In this document: positions 25,578 to 43,559 of the stretch, one piece after another
Position numbering within the stretch: position 1 is the first letter of the stretch
How the letters are laid out: each line of letters begins with the position of its first letter
Source of the DNA: Rhyacichthys aspro
Taxonomy: Eukaryota > Chordata > Actinopteri > Gobiiformes > Rhyacichthyidae
Direction: 5' to 3'
DNA: 64,000 nucleotides
NCBI GenBank assembly: GCA_036850595.1
Contig: CM072148.1
Location: 7,615,118 to 7,679,117, forward strand
Position numbers and translations under genes: made by a program
Notes under the pieces: generated by a model
The model's database searches: none
What the model saw: only the letters and a program-made list of their open reading frames with translations
What the model was told of the DNA's origin: nothing

Positions 25578-26502
25578 TTACTTGTTATTGTTTTGGTATT
25601 GTTACTGTATTGCTTACATGCCAAGTAATGGTGATCCATAGTAGACACATTATCTAAATGTGGTTAAATTAGCGCAAATTATTAAAATATAATATAAAAT
25701 AAAAAATTAAATTAAATGAATAAATAAATCAATCTTGCTTACCTTTACTGATAGAAAAGCAGAATTACTTGACTCCCTGTGGCACACAAAAAAAATAGCA
25801 TAAGTCATGAGTAAACTTGTGTGTGTCAGTGTGAAAAATGCCTGCCTTTCTGTCACAGTGCTTCTTTCTGACAGTATTTAAGAAGTGATAGGTGTTCCTG
25901 TTCCAGCCCCCTTCTGTCACAGCTTCAATGCTCTGACTAAATCAGTGCAGAAATCATCAGGTTAATGCCTTATTTTAATGTTTTGTGCCAGAGCAGGAAA
26001 AATGGTATTAGATATTTACTTATAATTTTACATTTTACATCAGCAAAGAAGTAAAGTATAGATACATTACACAAGATACACACACCAGGCTGCCACTAAT
26101 AACATATTCATTCACTTTTCAGTTGATAACATTAAGACAATGGTGTAAATACACCATATGTAGTGTTCAATATAGTGTATCATTTCATTTCATCATTAAT
26201 TGTTGCCTATTGAGTTTATATAACCCTGCATTAGTATAAAACATAACAGTTATTTTTTTGCATTTAGAATAAACATACATTAATGAACTACTGTGTTTCA
26301 GTCATGTCATTAGTGTGTGGGTTAACAAAAGATTTAATCATTTTAGGGAGGTAGTCACAGGTGACTCCTCTGTCTGAGGAACAATAGGCTGTTTTGTTGT
26401 CTAATGTTTAACATGTTACTGGTAAATGTGTGCAGCTCAAAACTCACCTTTCATCATCACTGGAAACATTTAGCTTTCTATGAGTCCAGGAAAAGCAGCA
26501 AG
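23819..26502. other. region 5' of synpo2 and of the SLC22 cluster
   Basis: About 2.7 kb between the divergent synpo2 (minus) and the first SLC22 gene (plus). A poly-A run follows a short TA repeat at about 25,535-25,573. A GC-richer island lies at about 25,150-25,345. Here the minus strand has a 64-codon open frame ending at a possible donor (25153-25152), but its phase does not fit the next synpo2 exon, so at best it is a non-coding first exon. No PDZ-coding exon is visible. Confidence 0.45.
25236..25249. promoter_or_regulatory. RFX X-box-like palindrome
   Basis: GTTGCTATGGAAAC closely matches the RFX-factor X-box (GTNRCC, short spacer, RGYAAC type) with a mismatch in each half-site. It lies in the GC-richer island upstream of synpo2. 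Binding is inferred from the motif only. Confidence 0.35.
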
Positions 26503-29256
26503 ATGAAATTTGACAATATACTTTCAGACATAAATGGCTTTGGCAAATTTCAAATCAAATTAGTGTTGATTCAGATCATTTCTCGAATCACTGTGCCATG
26601 CCACTTTCTGCTGAATAATTTTATGGCGGCCGTTCCTTCTCATCGCTGCAACATTAGTGCTCTGGATGATGGAGACCTCTTCAAGAACTTAACTTTGGAG
26701 CAACAACTCACAGTTGGTATTCCTGTGGTCCAGGATGGGTCTCCGAGCTCCTGTCTGATGTTTTTAAAGCCTCAGTACGAGAATCTGTCTGTGTCCAACA
26801 GCAGCAATGACGAGCTCACTGTTGAGTGTCAGAACGGATGGGTGTATGACAACAGCACTTTTAAATCCACTTTAGCTACAGAGGTAAGTCTTGAATCCAG
26901 ATAACATTTGTGTGTTTTAGACACAGTGTATTGAAGCCATGAGGTTTTTCACACAGTGGGATCTGGTGTGCAGCAGAAAAGGGATGAACAAGGCCACAGC
27001 CACAGTGTTCTTCATTGGTGTTATGATCGGGGCTCCTTCATTTGGATTTCTTAGTGACAGGTATGTTCCTCATTATTGCATGAAATGCAGCTGAAGAAAT
27101 AAGAAATAAGGGAGAAGAATGTCTTCACTAGTACAAATGTGTAGCACATGAAGGTGACTTTTGGGATACAGTGTAATTTATAATATGAATACAATAACTG
27201 GGTTGTTTAAGTCATTAAATGTTTTACATAATGCATGATGCACTAGGGATGAAATATTCAAATACTTTCTCTAAAGCTGTTTTTGTTTTTCTCTGAACAG
27301 ATTTGGAAGGCGTCCACTCCTGCTTGTATCCTACTTGTGCTCCATGACATTTGCTCTTTTAAGTGCCTTCTCCACATCCTATGTAATGTTTTTAGTCATG
27401 AGGTTTTTTACTGGAATGTCCCTGGCAGGAATCAGTATCATTTCTATTGTTCTGAGTAAGTTGGACCTTTGTTTTGTCTTGAGTAATGAGACTTTTAAAG
27501 ATTAGTTTCGCTAATTTCTGGTTTGTGTTGATCTTGCTGCAGACGTGGAGTGGTTCAGCATTGAACACAGGACATTTTCTGGTATAATAATAAGCCTGGA
27601 TTGGACAATTGGAAATTGGCTTCTGGTGGCAATCGCTTACTGTGTCACTGAGTGGCGGATGCTCATCTTGGCAGTGACCTCACCCCTAATACTGGCTGTA
27701 ATTGCATGGAGGTATTCAGCTGTCACACAGTATTTAATTGGTTTCCATCTAATTGGATGTTGGTTATTAAAACAATGATGACTGATTTCAGGTGGCTTCC
27801 TGAGTCTGCAAGATGGCTGATGGCCAATGGGAAGGCTGATGCTGCTCATCATTATATTATGAAATGTGCTGAGATGAACAACAGGTCCAAGTGTATGTCA
27901 ACAGTTACACCAACGGTACATTGTATTTTAATGTCATTCACAGCTGGCAATCGGGAAACGAGAAGTGGTTCGTTATTCTGTTTACTCTGTTGCAGACATT
28001 ACTCGAAGTGGCAGAAGGTGACACTAGAGACAAGAAGTACACTATCATTGACCTTTTCAGAACTCCAGGCATTAGGAAGCTAGCTATATGCTCTGGTATC
28101 GTCTGGTAAGTATTATCTAAAAAACTGGTCATGTACTTCACAGCAAAAGTATAATAAAAGTAACATTTTACATTTTGTGTTTGATTATTGTGCAAAGATT
28201 TATGAAGATTCATGACGATGTTTTGAAGTTGGCACCTTCAGAATTGTATTTTTGTGTACATTTTCCAGGTATGGAGTTGCCTTTACATACTATGGGATAA
28301 GTCTTAATATAACAGGATTTGGACTAAATCCATACCTCACACAGTTTATATTTGCATCTATTGAGATGCCTATGAAGATTGGTGTCTATTTTTTCCTGGA
28401 GAAAATTGGTCGAAAACCTGGAGAAATAGCCACTCTGGTGTTGACTGGGGTCTGCCTCTTTATTAACATGTTTATCACACAAGGTATAGATCTTTCTTCT
28501 CATTCCTATCACATATGATGTTTAGAAAAATATTTTAATCATAAAGTAATTAGTTTGTTGTAATTATTATTTTATTTTTGGTTTAGATAAGTGGGTTGTT
28601 CGAACTGTTGTGGCAGTCCTTGGAAAGGCTATGTCCGAAGCCTCCTTCACTATTGCATTTCTCTTTACTACTGAGCTCTATCCCACAGTTGTACGGTGAG
28701 TTAAGGACATTTCAGGACACAATCATCTTTCCTGTGATAACCACAAGCTTTAAAGATTACCACTGTGTTGGACTTCCAGACAGAACGGTTTAGGCTACAC
28801 ATCCTTTTTGGCACGGCTGGGTGTGTCCATCTCCCCCCTCATTGTCCTATTGGAGGATGTGTGGCATCTCCTCCCTTCAATAATATACTGTGCAGTGGCA
28901 GTTGGATCTGGTTTAGCGGCCTTTCTCCTGCCTGAAACATTAAACCGACGTCTGCCTGAGTTTATTGAGGACATTGAGAAACCTAGGTAAGTGTTTGAGG
29001 AAGTTATTGACATTGTTTTAAAAAAGTTCAGTAAACGATTAGCCACCTCCACTTATCTCTGTCCAAACTGGTCGGTAATGAGTAAACATCCCTTTTTTTG
29101 CACTATGTTTCAAGGTTTAATTGCTCAAATTAGTCTCAAAACTTATCAAACAGACAAAAAAAACCACAAATAATAACTACAAATTTCTATTGCAGGGCTC
29201 AGTCCACGAAAAGAAATGCACTGAAGCTGAAGGCCAAGAACAAAACTCCCGTGTAA
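26503..29256 (+). CDS. slc22a7: SLC22A7-like organic anion transporter, copy 1
   Basis: Major-facilitator transporter of the SLC22 family, closest in my reading to SLC22A7/OAT2, which moves small organic anions and nucleotides such as cGMP across liver and kidney plasma membranes. Ten exons: 26503-26883, 26957-27060, 27301-27455, 27543-27711, 27792-27915, 27996-28105, 28269-28483, 28587-28695, 28780-28986, 29196-29256. They sum to 544 codons plus stop. Visible features are an N-terminus MKFDNILSDINGFGKFQ; the first membrane segment and VPSHRCN; a large extracellular loop with N-X-S/T sites; WDLVC; the post-TM2 motif LSDRFGRRP; VEWFSIEHR; LPESARWL; LFTTELYPTVVRQNGLGY and LPETLNRRLPEFIEDIE. An in-frame ATG at 26404 would add 33 unconserved residues, so the MKF start shared with the other copies was chosen. 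Zebrafish also has several slc22a7 co-orthologues; the exact paralogue is unknown. Confidence 0.88.
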
Positions 29257-29323
29257 AGGCCCATCAATAGAAGAATCGCAAAGACAGAGAAAGAGAATGG
29301 ATATATAAAAACTATGCATTATC

Positions 29324-29354
<31 letters not shown>

Positions 29355-29749
29355 CCATGGTTTGTGATAAGATTAAATGCAAATGCTGTAATGTATAAAG
29401 TACTATTTACTACTACTATTAAAGCCTATGGTTATCAAGTGTTTTGTGAGTCTGTCTTGCCTGCAGAATTGAGTAGATATTGCACTGAGCATAACCTAAC
29501 AATCAGTTTTAGATATTTTAGTGGAAAATATTTTCTAGGTCACTGTTTTTTTCAGTCTTAATTTAAGCTACAGTAGTTCTGGGTCAGTTAAACTCAGAAA
29601 AGCTGGTTTTACACACAGAAACAAGCAAATGATTCATTTTGTCTTTGAAATGTGTTACTTATGAGATGCCCTTTTCACCTGTCACACTTGTCGGTACACA
29701 ACTGTACCAGAGCCAATTCTCTTTGCTCTACTGGCTGTATCATTGAAAC

Positions 29750-32354
29750 ATGAAGTTTGAGAATATTCTGGCTGAGGTGAATGGCTTCGGCAGATTCCAG
29801 TTGAGAACGATCCTCTTGTTGGTGATTGCTCGGGTGACTCTGCCTTTTAACTTCCTGTTGAATAATTTCATTGGGGCCATTCCAGGACACCACTGTGATA
29901 CCAGTGGTTTGGATGAAACGGTCCTACCCATAAATTTATCCCTGGCTCAGAGACTGATCGTGAGTATTCCTGTCCGTGAAGATGGAGCACCAAGCTCCTG
30001 TGAAATGTTCGCAGAGCCTCAATACCATCTTCTGTTTAATACGACCAACATCAGTGACTTGGTGACGGTGCCGTGTCTGAATGGATGGGTGTACGACAAG
30101 ACTACCTTCAAGTCTACTCTGGCCACCGAGGTAACTTTAATACTTAAACTAATCACCAAACATATAACATACATTACATTTTCCATCTGTTTCCAACAGT
30201 GGGATCTGGTGTGTGATAACAGCAGACTTAACAAAGCCATTGTCACCATCTTCTTTACGGGAGTCATGCTCGGATCAGGAATATTTGGCTATCTTAGTGA
30301 CAGGTTTTTATTTATCTAACAATAGACACTGCAAATACATGCTTATAATTTGTTTGTTTTGCACATTCATTTTATATTGTATGATATGATTTCAAACTAA
30401 ATGTAATGTACAGCTTGGTGTGATTATTTGATGAAGGTTTGGCAGAAAAAGAACACTTCTGGTGTCATATGTCACAGCTACTATCTTTGGCTTTGCAAGT
30501 GCTTTCTGTGGTAATTTGGTTGGATTTGCTGTCATGAGGTTCTTCACTGGAAGCTCACTTGCAGGAATCAGCATTATCACCACTGTCCTGTGTGAGTTTT
30601 ATATCATATTATTTGTAAATTAAAATAAAAAAGTTAAACTTAAATGTGTTTTTGCCCTTTAAAACACAAATGCCTTCTGTTTTCTTCTCTGTACAGGTAT
30701 TGAATGGGTGGACATCAAACATCGAACGGCTGTTAGTGTTTTAATGAGTTTGGATTGGAGTCTCGGTATGATTATATTACCACTTATCGGCTACTTGGTG
30801 AATGACTGGAGGAACCTCATTGTTGCAACAACTAGCCCTCTGTTTGTGGCAATGATCTGTTGGTGGTAAAGACTCAGTAATAACTCACCATCATAAATTC
30901 CTTACAGCCTTGACAGTGGTTCAGATGTATGTTTATATGAAGGTAATTCAAATGTATATGTAAAGTAATATTTGAAAAAATAATAAAATATCTGAAAAAA
31001 GGAACGACAAAAAAGACAAAGACGGCAAAAAAAATAAATAAAAAATTGTTTATTCAAGTAAAATTTCAGTTTTAGACAAAAGCAGTTAATTAGAAATGGC
31101 AAGTGATACCATGTTTGGATACTGGAAGTCCAATCTTATTAATGAACTTCAGTCATTCATCATTTTAGGTGGGTCCCTGAATCTGCCCGATGGCTGATCA
31201 GTAATGGGAAGGTGGACAGTGCTCATTACTACTTAAGTATGTGCGCTAAAGTTAACCACAGAGAGAAGTACATGGCCGACCTCAAACCAGAGGTACTACT
31301 TTTTATGTCTTAATCAGTTTTATGTGTACGACTGATAATAGTAATGCCTCGGTTTGAATTTCAGGTTCTGTCAAAAGTAATACTTGTTGAAAATGAAAAC
31401 AGAAAATACTCCTATGTGGACCTTGTGAGGACGCCGAGATTGAGGAGACTTGCTGTATGCACTGGGATTTTGTGGTCTGTACACTCGACTGAAGAAGTAT
31501 GAAATCTTTAGTGCTTTATTATTATGTTGTTGTTTTTGTTCATAGGTTTGGACTGGCTTGTAGTTACTATGGACTCAGTTTGAACATCGATGGGTTCGGA
31601 GTAAACATTTATCTCACGCAATTTATCTACAGTGCAATTGAAATCCCAGCCAAAATAATGGTTTTATTCGCTTTGGAAAAAGTAGGTCGAAGATTCTGTC
31701 AGTCAGGAACACTCATCATGACAGGATTATGCATATTTAGCAACATATTTATCCCGAGAGGTAAATGATCTTTTCTGTTTAACTACAATAAGAAACCTCT
31801 AAACAATAACTGACTGACACCAATTGAAATGGTGTTTACAGAGAGAGGACAGGTTCGGACAGCTTTGGGAGCATTGGGAAAGATGTTCTCAGAGGGAGCA
31901 TTTACATGTGTATTTCTGTTCACAACAGAGCTTTACCCCACTGTACTCAGGTCAGTAATATAGAAGTTACAGATATCAGTTCAGCTACAAAAAGGCTGTA
32001 TAAGTGCTCCATGTCTGTTTTTGTGTTTACAGGCAGAATGGACTGGGCTATAGCTCCTTCATGGCCCGTATTGGTGTGTCTGTGTCCCCTCTAATCATGC
32101 TCCTGGAGGAACTCTGGCTACATCTACCCAGTACTGTTTTCTGTCTCTTAGCTGTTGTTGCTGGTATTTCAGCTTCTCTTCTCCCTGAGACCAGAAATGT
32201 GTGCCTACCAGAAACTATAGAGGACGTGGAACAAACCAGGTAGAAGTCTAATTTCAAATTCTAGGATTGTGAACCTTACGAAGAATCTTAATGTCCCTTT
32301 TTTTATTTTAGGAAACGGTCCATCTGCACGTTGGACGGCGATACATCTCCTTGA
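29750..32354 (+). CDS. slc22a7: SLC22A7-like organic anion transporter, copy 2
   Basis: Second tandem copy, 494 bp after the stop of copy 1. Exons: 29750-30130, 30200-30303, 30437-30591, 30697-30865, 31169-31292, 31365-31474, 31546-31760, 31842-31950, 32033-32239, 32312-32354. Apart from the last, every exon has the same length as in copy 1 (381, 104, 155, 169, 124, 110, 215, 109, 207). The product is 538 codons plus stop and appears intact. Signatures are MKFENILAEVNGFGRFQ, LSDRFGRKRTLL, IEWVDIKHR, WVPESARWL, LFTTELYPTVLRQNGLGY and LPETRNVCLPETIEDVE. The last exon gives a short tail, KRSICTLDGDTSP. Donors after exons 2 (GTTTTT) and 6 (GTCTGT) are weak but conserved in position. A polyadenylation signal AATAAA lies at 32439-32444. 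Substrate cannot be read from sequence. Confidence 0.88.
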
Positions 32355-32555
32355 ACACGATACATCTAATCCACTCCACTGGTTGTGATAAGCTGCTTGA
32401 AGATTTATTTTTTTTCACTAACTGTAAAAAAGCAAACAATAAAACTATAAAACTGATTTGGCAAAGGCTTGTTTTGTCATTGTTTGAAAATATTAGGGTA
32501 TGAAACCTACTCAGCATAAGATTACAGCTAAGATACCTATTTAGTTCTCTTAAAG

Positions 32556-32841
32556 CAGTAGAGTCAAACTCATCTTAGTTCAGGGGCCACGGACTAGTGA
32601 GATAATAGTATAATAACATATAAATAACAACTCAAAATGTTTCTGAAAAGAAGCAGAATTACATTATAATGTCATTGGTCTTATTAGTTGCAACCAATCT
32701 TTCACTGCTGCATCACTGACCTTTTACTGAAACTGTGGCCCCAAGTGGACAAAATAGGAATAGCAGCCATTTTAATTTCAAAATCACTTTCCATTTCATT
32801 TCAGGGGCTGGATTTTGTGGGACGCATGTTTGACAGCCCTG
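32556..32841. mobile_element. short non-autonomous hAT-type element
   Basis: A 286-bp element bounded by imperfect inverted ends (CAGTAGAGTCAAACT, and CAGGGCTGTCAAACA read from the other end). It is flanked by an exact 8-bp direct repeat TCTTAAAG at 32548-32555 and 32842-32849. An 8-bp target duplication and CAGNG-type ends define the hAT superfamily. The interior (CAGGGGCCAC, GGGGCTGGATTTTGTGGG) resembles abundant fish hAT-derived repeats. It has no coding capacity. Confidence 0.85.
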
Positions 32842-32988
32842 TCTTAAAGTGATACTTCTCAAAGATTTATATATTAAATCCTTAAAAAAAACCCAAGGAT
32901 TTCCTTCATGCATTTGACTTGTTAGACACTAAATTTGGAATTTAAATGTCATTTCAGGTTAAATAAAAACTTGGAGGAAGCACTAAAG

Positions 32989-33060
32989 CAGGGATAGGGA
33001 TAGGCAAACTTTTCTCAAGGCCCACACTAGCTCTTAAATATTTGAAAAACCTGTAAATTG
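32989..33060 (+). mobile_element. fragment of a second hAT-like element end
   Basis: CAGGGATAGGGATAGGCAAA followed by CTTTTCTCAAGGCCCACA resembles the common fish repeat end CAGNGGTGGGCAAACTTTTT. No matching other end was found before the next gene, so it is probably truncated. Confidence 0.4.
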
Positions 33061-33436
33061 TTTGCATTTCTTGCATTGACTGGTTAGTATTATGTTTGGT
33101 GGAAAAGTGGCAGCTGATATTGTATTCTTTGAAAACTGCAAAGAAATATGGCTACTGACTGAGCAGTCTTTTATTTTTTACGTGGATGTTTCCAGTATCA
33201 TACAGAGACCATAAAACAATGTTGTGCTTTCGATAAACCTTTCATAACGTTGAATAAAATATTCCCACGAAAACAGTGTTTTTCCACAGACAAAGTAAAA
33301 TATTCACCAATTTGAACTGCAGTAATCCACTGGAATGCTCATGTGGCAAAGGTTAAATTTTCAGTCTTTGTGTGTATCCTTCACTTCTGTTGGGAGTACT
33401 TCTTCAGAATAATTCCTGATTTCGCAGTGTGAAGCC

Positions 33437-36238
33437 ATGGTGAGGTTTGAGGATCTTCTTTTGGATATCAATGGATTTGGAAGATTCCAGGTGATGATTA
33501 TTGTGATCAGCTTTATTGGTCGCTTCACTCTGCCCTGCCACTTCATGCTGAATAACTTCATAGCAGCTGTTCCTTCTCACCACTGCAACTTCAGCTTTTT
33601 GAACCACAGCGAACAATTTAGAAACTTAAGCCAGGCAGAGAAACTCATAGTTAGTATTCCACTCAAAGACGATGGGACTCCAAGCTCCTGTAAAATGTTT
33701 GAAGAGCCTCAGTATCATCTTTTGTACAATTCTGTGAACACCACTCACACTGATGTCCGCACTGTGCCTTGCCCGAACGGATGGGTTTACGACAACACCA
33801 CTTTCAAGTCTACGCTGACCTCACAGGTAGATTTTTTGTGTTCAAAATAATACAATTCATATTGTTTTTGAAGGCATTTAAACTCGAGCTTTCTAACTTT
33901 TCTTCAAGTGGGACCTGGTGTGTGATAAAAAAGGAAAGAACAAGGCAACAGCCACCATCTTCTTTGTTGGAGTGATGTTTGGAGCCATGACCTTTGGCAG
34001 TTTAAGCGACAGGTTTATTATTTATTTTCTGACATCTGAACTATAATCACCCAGAGTTTATGGTCAAACATCTGTGTCTTTCCATCAGGTTTGGCCGAAG
34101 GATCACTCTATTACTGTCTTACGTGTCTGGGATGCTGTTTGCTGTAGCGAGTGCCTTTTCTACCACTTACGTAATGTTCGCAGTGCTGAGATTCTTCACT
34201 GGATTTTGCATCACTGGGATTGTCATTGTCTCGGCTGTACTCAGTGAATACACATTTAATCCACAGTTTATTTCAAATTAGGAATTTGTTGTCACCTCTA
34301 AGTTTGATTGTTTGCTCTGTAGGTGTTGAGTGGGTCGACATTGAGCACAGAAAACTGGTGGGAGTGATCGACAGCCTGTCTTGGACATTTGGGAACACTG
34401 TCTTTGCACTAATTGCCTACTGTGTGACTGATTGGAGATGGCTAGTTATAAGTGTAACATCACCTTTGGTCTTGGCCATTGCAACTTGGAGGTAGGACTC
34501 TGAAGAAGCAATTTTCCAAGATGTTTCTTTTAACAATTGGGGACAACATGTTTTTTGTCATCTAATTCACAACAGACCTAGTTTTCTTTCATTCGCAGAC
34601 TTAATGTGTAAATGTCATTCTCTCTGCTTCAACCTCAGAAAGTTCAAAAAAAAAAAAGGATACAGCAGCCACCTACATTCAAACAGCAGTCTCATTGGTT
34701 CAACATTCGAACTACAGGATAAAAATATTGAATTAAATTTATTGATGGATTGCCTCATGAGATGTAACTTATCCAAGTTATTTTTAAAGGGGTCCAAATG
34801 TAGCAACCTTAGAAGGAAAAACGAAACTAAAGCCACTTCAAAATGGCAAAAATCTAAATACAGCAGCCTCAGAGGGTCAAAACTCAAACTTAATATTTCC
34901 AGTAAGTTACACAAATGATTAACACACAATGTGTAATTTATCACACAGGCAAATAAGCTTCATACAAAAAAAAAAAATTCAAGAGCTAAAATAAATTAGA
35001 AATTTCAGTGACAATATCCATTATTACCAGGACATGCAGACATTTAAATTAGTTTCCAGGTTTTTTCAGGACAAGTGGGAGCCCTGTCTAAGTGTAGATA
35101 AAAATCATTATCAATACATAATACATCACCATAAACATTTTAATTTTCTTTTCATCTAAATTAGGTGGATGCCTGAATCAGCCAGGTGGCTTATTGCTAA
35201 TGGAAAATTGGAGAGAGCACAAAAGTATTTGAAAAAATGTGCCAAAATGAACAACTGTGCCGAGTCAATACACATGATCAAGCCAGAGGTAGGTACAGAC
35301 TATAATGTTAAAGTCATGTTTAGGGGTTTCATGTTGTAGGATGATGACATTAAGTTTGGGTTCAGGCATTATCTTGTATAGTTTTGACTGAGAGGAGTGA
35401 ACGAAATTACTCCTACTTGGATCTCATCCGGACGCCCAAGATGAGGAAACTGGCCCTCCGCACTGGTTTAATGTGGTCTGTTTTCCCATTTGTTCTTTAC
35501 ATTATTGAGCTCTGAGGTGACTTCTATTAATGTCAGTAATAATGCTGTATTTCATAGGTTTTGCGTGGCCAATGCATTTTACGGCATCAGCTTTAACATC
35601 ACAGGAATCGGTCTTAACATCTATCTGACTCAGTTTACCTATGCAATAATTGAACTGCCTGCCAAAGTCTCAGTTTACTTCCTATTGGATAAAATTGGCA
35701 GGCGAAATACTGAAGTGGGCTCTCTTTTGCTTGTTGGAGTTTGCCTTGGAATCAACATTGTAATCCCTAGAGGTAACTTTGAACAAATTAATATGACACT
35801 TTGTGATTTCTCATTTTGCTATTGAACATCAAAATACAAATCTTCCTTCAGATATGTCTGTAGTAAGAACAGTGGTGGCCATAACAGGAAAAGGGTTTTC
35901 TGCAGCCTCTTTTGCAACAGTTGTATTGTACAGCTCGGAGCTTTACCCTACTGTAGTGAGGTAAGAAAAATAAAAGCCCTCTTTGGAGATCTTTATGCAA
36001 ACTTATGAAATGTCAATTGTCTTTTAGGCAGAATGGCATGGGCTACAACTCATTCATGGCTCGGCTCGGCGTAGCCTTGGCTCCTTTAATCCTGTTACTG
36101 GACGACGTGTGGGAGAACTTACCCCAGCTCGTCCTATGCTCTGTTGCTGTACTGGGAGCAATAGTGGCCAGAACACTTTGTGAGACGAGCAACAGATGCC
36201 TCCCAGAGACAATTGAAGATATTGAAAAGCACTGGTAG
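33437..36238 (+). CDS. slc22a7: SLC22A7-like organic anion transporter, copy 3
   Basis: Third tandem copy. Exons: 33437-33826, 33909-34012, 34089-34243, 34323-34491, 35165-35288, 35366-35475, 35558-35772, 35852-35960, 36028-36238. They give 528 codons plus stop. Exons 2-8 match the other copies in length and phase; exon 1 is 9 nt longer. Signatures are MVRFEDLLLDINGFGRFQ, LSDRFGRRITLL, VEWVDIEHRK, MPESARWL, LYSSELYPTVVRQNGMGY and LCETSNRCLPETIEDIE. The CDS reads through the position where copies 1 and 2 splice to their last exon and stops two codons later (His-Trp-stop). A GT still sits at the equivalent donor (36235-36236), but no last exon is evident. It therefore lacks the basic C-terminal tail of copy 1. 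An AATAAA lies at 36326-36331. Intron 4 (34492-35164) is enlarged with low-complexity DNA. Confidence 0.87.
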
Positions 36239-36621
36239 TAAAGAGCAACAATATTTTCTGCAGGAACAACTTAAGATTCATTAACAGGAAGTGGATTATC
36301 ACAAATTCATTCAATGTAATGCATTAATAAATTCATTTGAAAATGTTTTGAAGCCTACTTTGCCTCTTTTTTTTTGATAAGATGTAACAAATGGCTTGTT
36401 GGAACATGTAGTCTGAAAGTATTTTATTCACACTCGTTTCATATAATTTATTAATGAAATTCAGTCAATTTCTTGGATAATTTACATTTGCCGAATTCCT
36501 ACACAGAAACCAAAACTAAAGTCAATCTAAATATTGTTTTAAACTATGAGCAATGTAAAAACTAAAGTGTCAAACAGTGTCAAAATTAGGGGTGTTTCAC
36601 ACTTCACCAAGTCAAAGCTCC

Positions 36622-36627
36622 TTTATT
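36622..36627 (-). terminator. candidate dhx15 polyadenylation signal
   Basis: TTTATT on the plus strand reads AATAAA on the minus strand, about 290 nt past the dhx15 stop. The third SLC22 gene ends about 300 nt away on the other strand, so the two genes converge closely. Confidence 0.4.
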
Positions 36628-36917
36628 AAAGAAACAAAGCAAGCACAAAACAGATCATGACTGTGCGCAATGTCCTAAAGGAAGGTCAACCACATCTTTA
36701 TGTTTTTGATATTCCTCTTGAAAATATTTATAGCCAGATCTACTCTAGCCAACTTTTTTTTAAATTCGGCATTACATACAGTTACAGAATTATCAGTTAT
36801 GGGAAAGGAAAAAATTAAAATATAAAAAAACAAGAATGAACATTACAATGATACAACGGTATAGATGATCTAAAACTATGGTATGCAATTTTTTTCAGGA
36901 CACTTCATGGCTATTGT

Positions 36918-42673
<5,756 letters not shown>

Positions 42674-43559
42674 CTTTACAGTGAAATATAACTCGTTTAT
42701 CAACAATAAAGGTAAATTGCCGGCCCGATCGTATGTTCCTGTTTCCTGCGTGGGGCTTCTTCTCTAGTTCGATAGATTTGTCCTGTTTGACTGTATTACC
42801 GCCCCCTACTGGCGCAGAAACAAAAATGTCACTGTTAGAATTCCCTCCAAAACATAGGATGTTTCCTATGAACCTTATTGCACGTTTTGCATAGTCTCAG
42901 CAACTGAAACTGAAAGAATAGAAAACAGGACAGCTTTCTTTTTCAGTTTGATCAAGGGAGCTAATTTCTTGAGAAGGGTGAAGCTGAATAATATTGGAAT
43001 TTATGTGCATGCAAAATTAGAACTGTCTTGCATAGGCTCCTTGGCTGACTAACATCAATGGGGGAGACATTGAGACACGATTTTAAAAACCTTGTCCTTA
43101 TTTTTATGGACACTGATTTTATGTTTAAGAAGTTTTCCCAATGCACCTACAGAGACAACTTTGGAATGAGCCAATATATTCTGGAAACTGAGTATAAAAG
43201 TTTAGTGGAAACTAAAAGCCAATGTGGTATAGTCATTTGAACATCCAGATGAGGAACAAACTGCAAAAAATAGTTAATATGGCCTCAGGTCTAAACAGTA
43301 TTCATGAAGAGTAGTCTCTTACATGGGAAGAAAAGCTGAGAAAATTATTAGAAAATCATCCACTACACAATAAAACTGAACTTTTACCTTCAGGGAATAT
43401 AAATACTTTTGGAACTCTTTTGTCCTAATAGCTATCAAGATGATCAATTACACTGGGAGTCATACCTAAGCCCAGCCACAAGGGGGCGCTCTTGAGATTT
43501 TGCTGCAGGTTCATTGCTCAGAGAAGTTATTTCTTGACACTCACTGCCTTGCTTGATCC

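Noticed and set aside
32989..33436. Complete second hAT element
   Set aside because: Only one end is visible; no matching inverted end or target duplication was found, so only a fragment is listed.
34604..34944. Opposed open frames of about 100 codons in intron 4 of SLC22 copy 3
   Set aside because: Low-complexity, no domain, and bounded by splice sites of the host gene.
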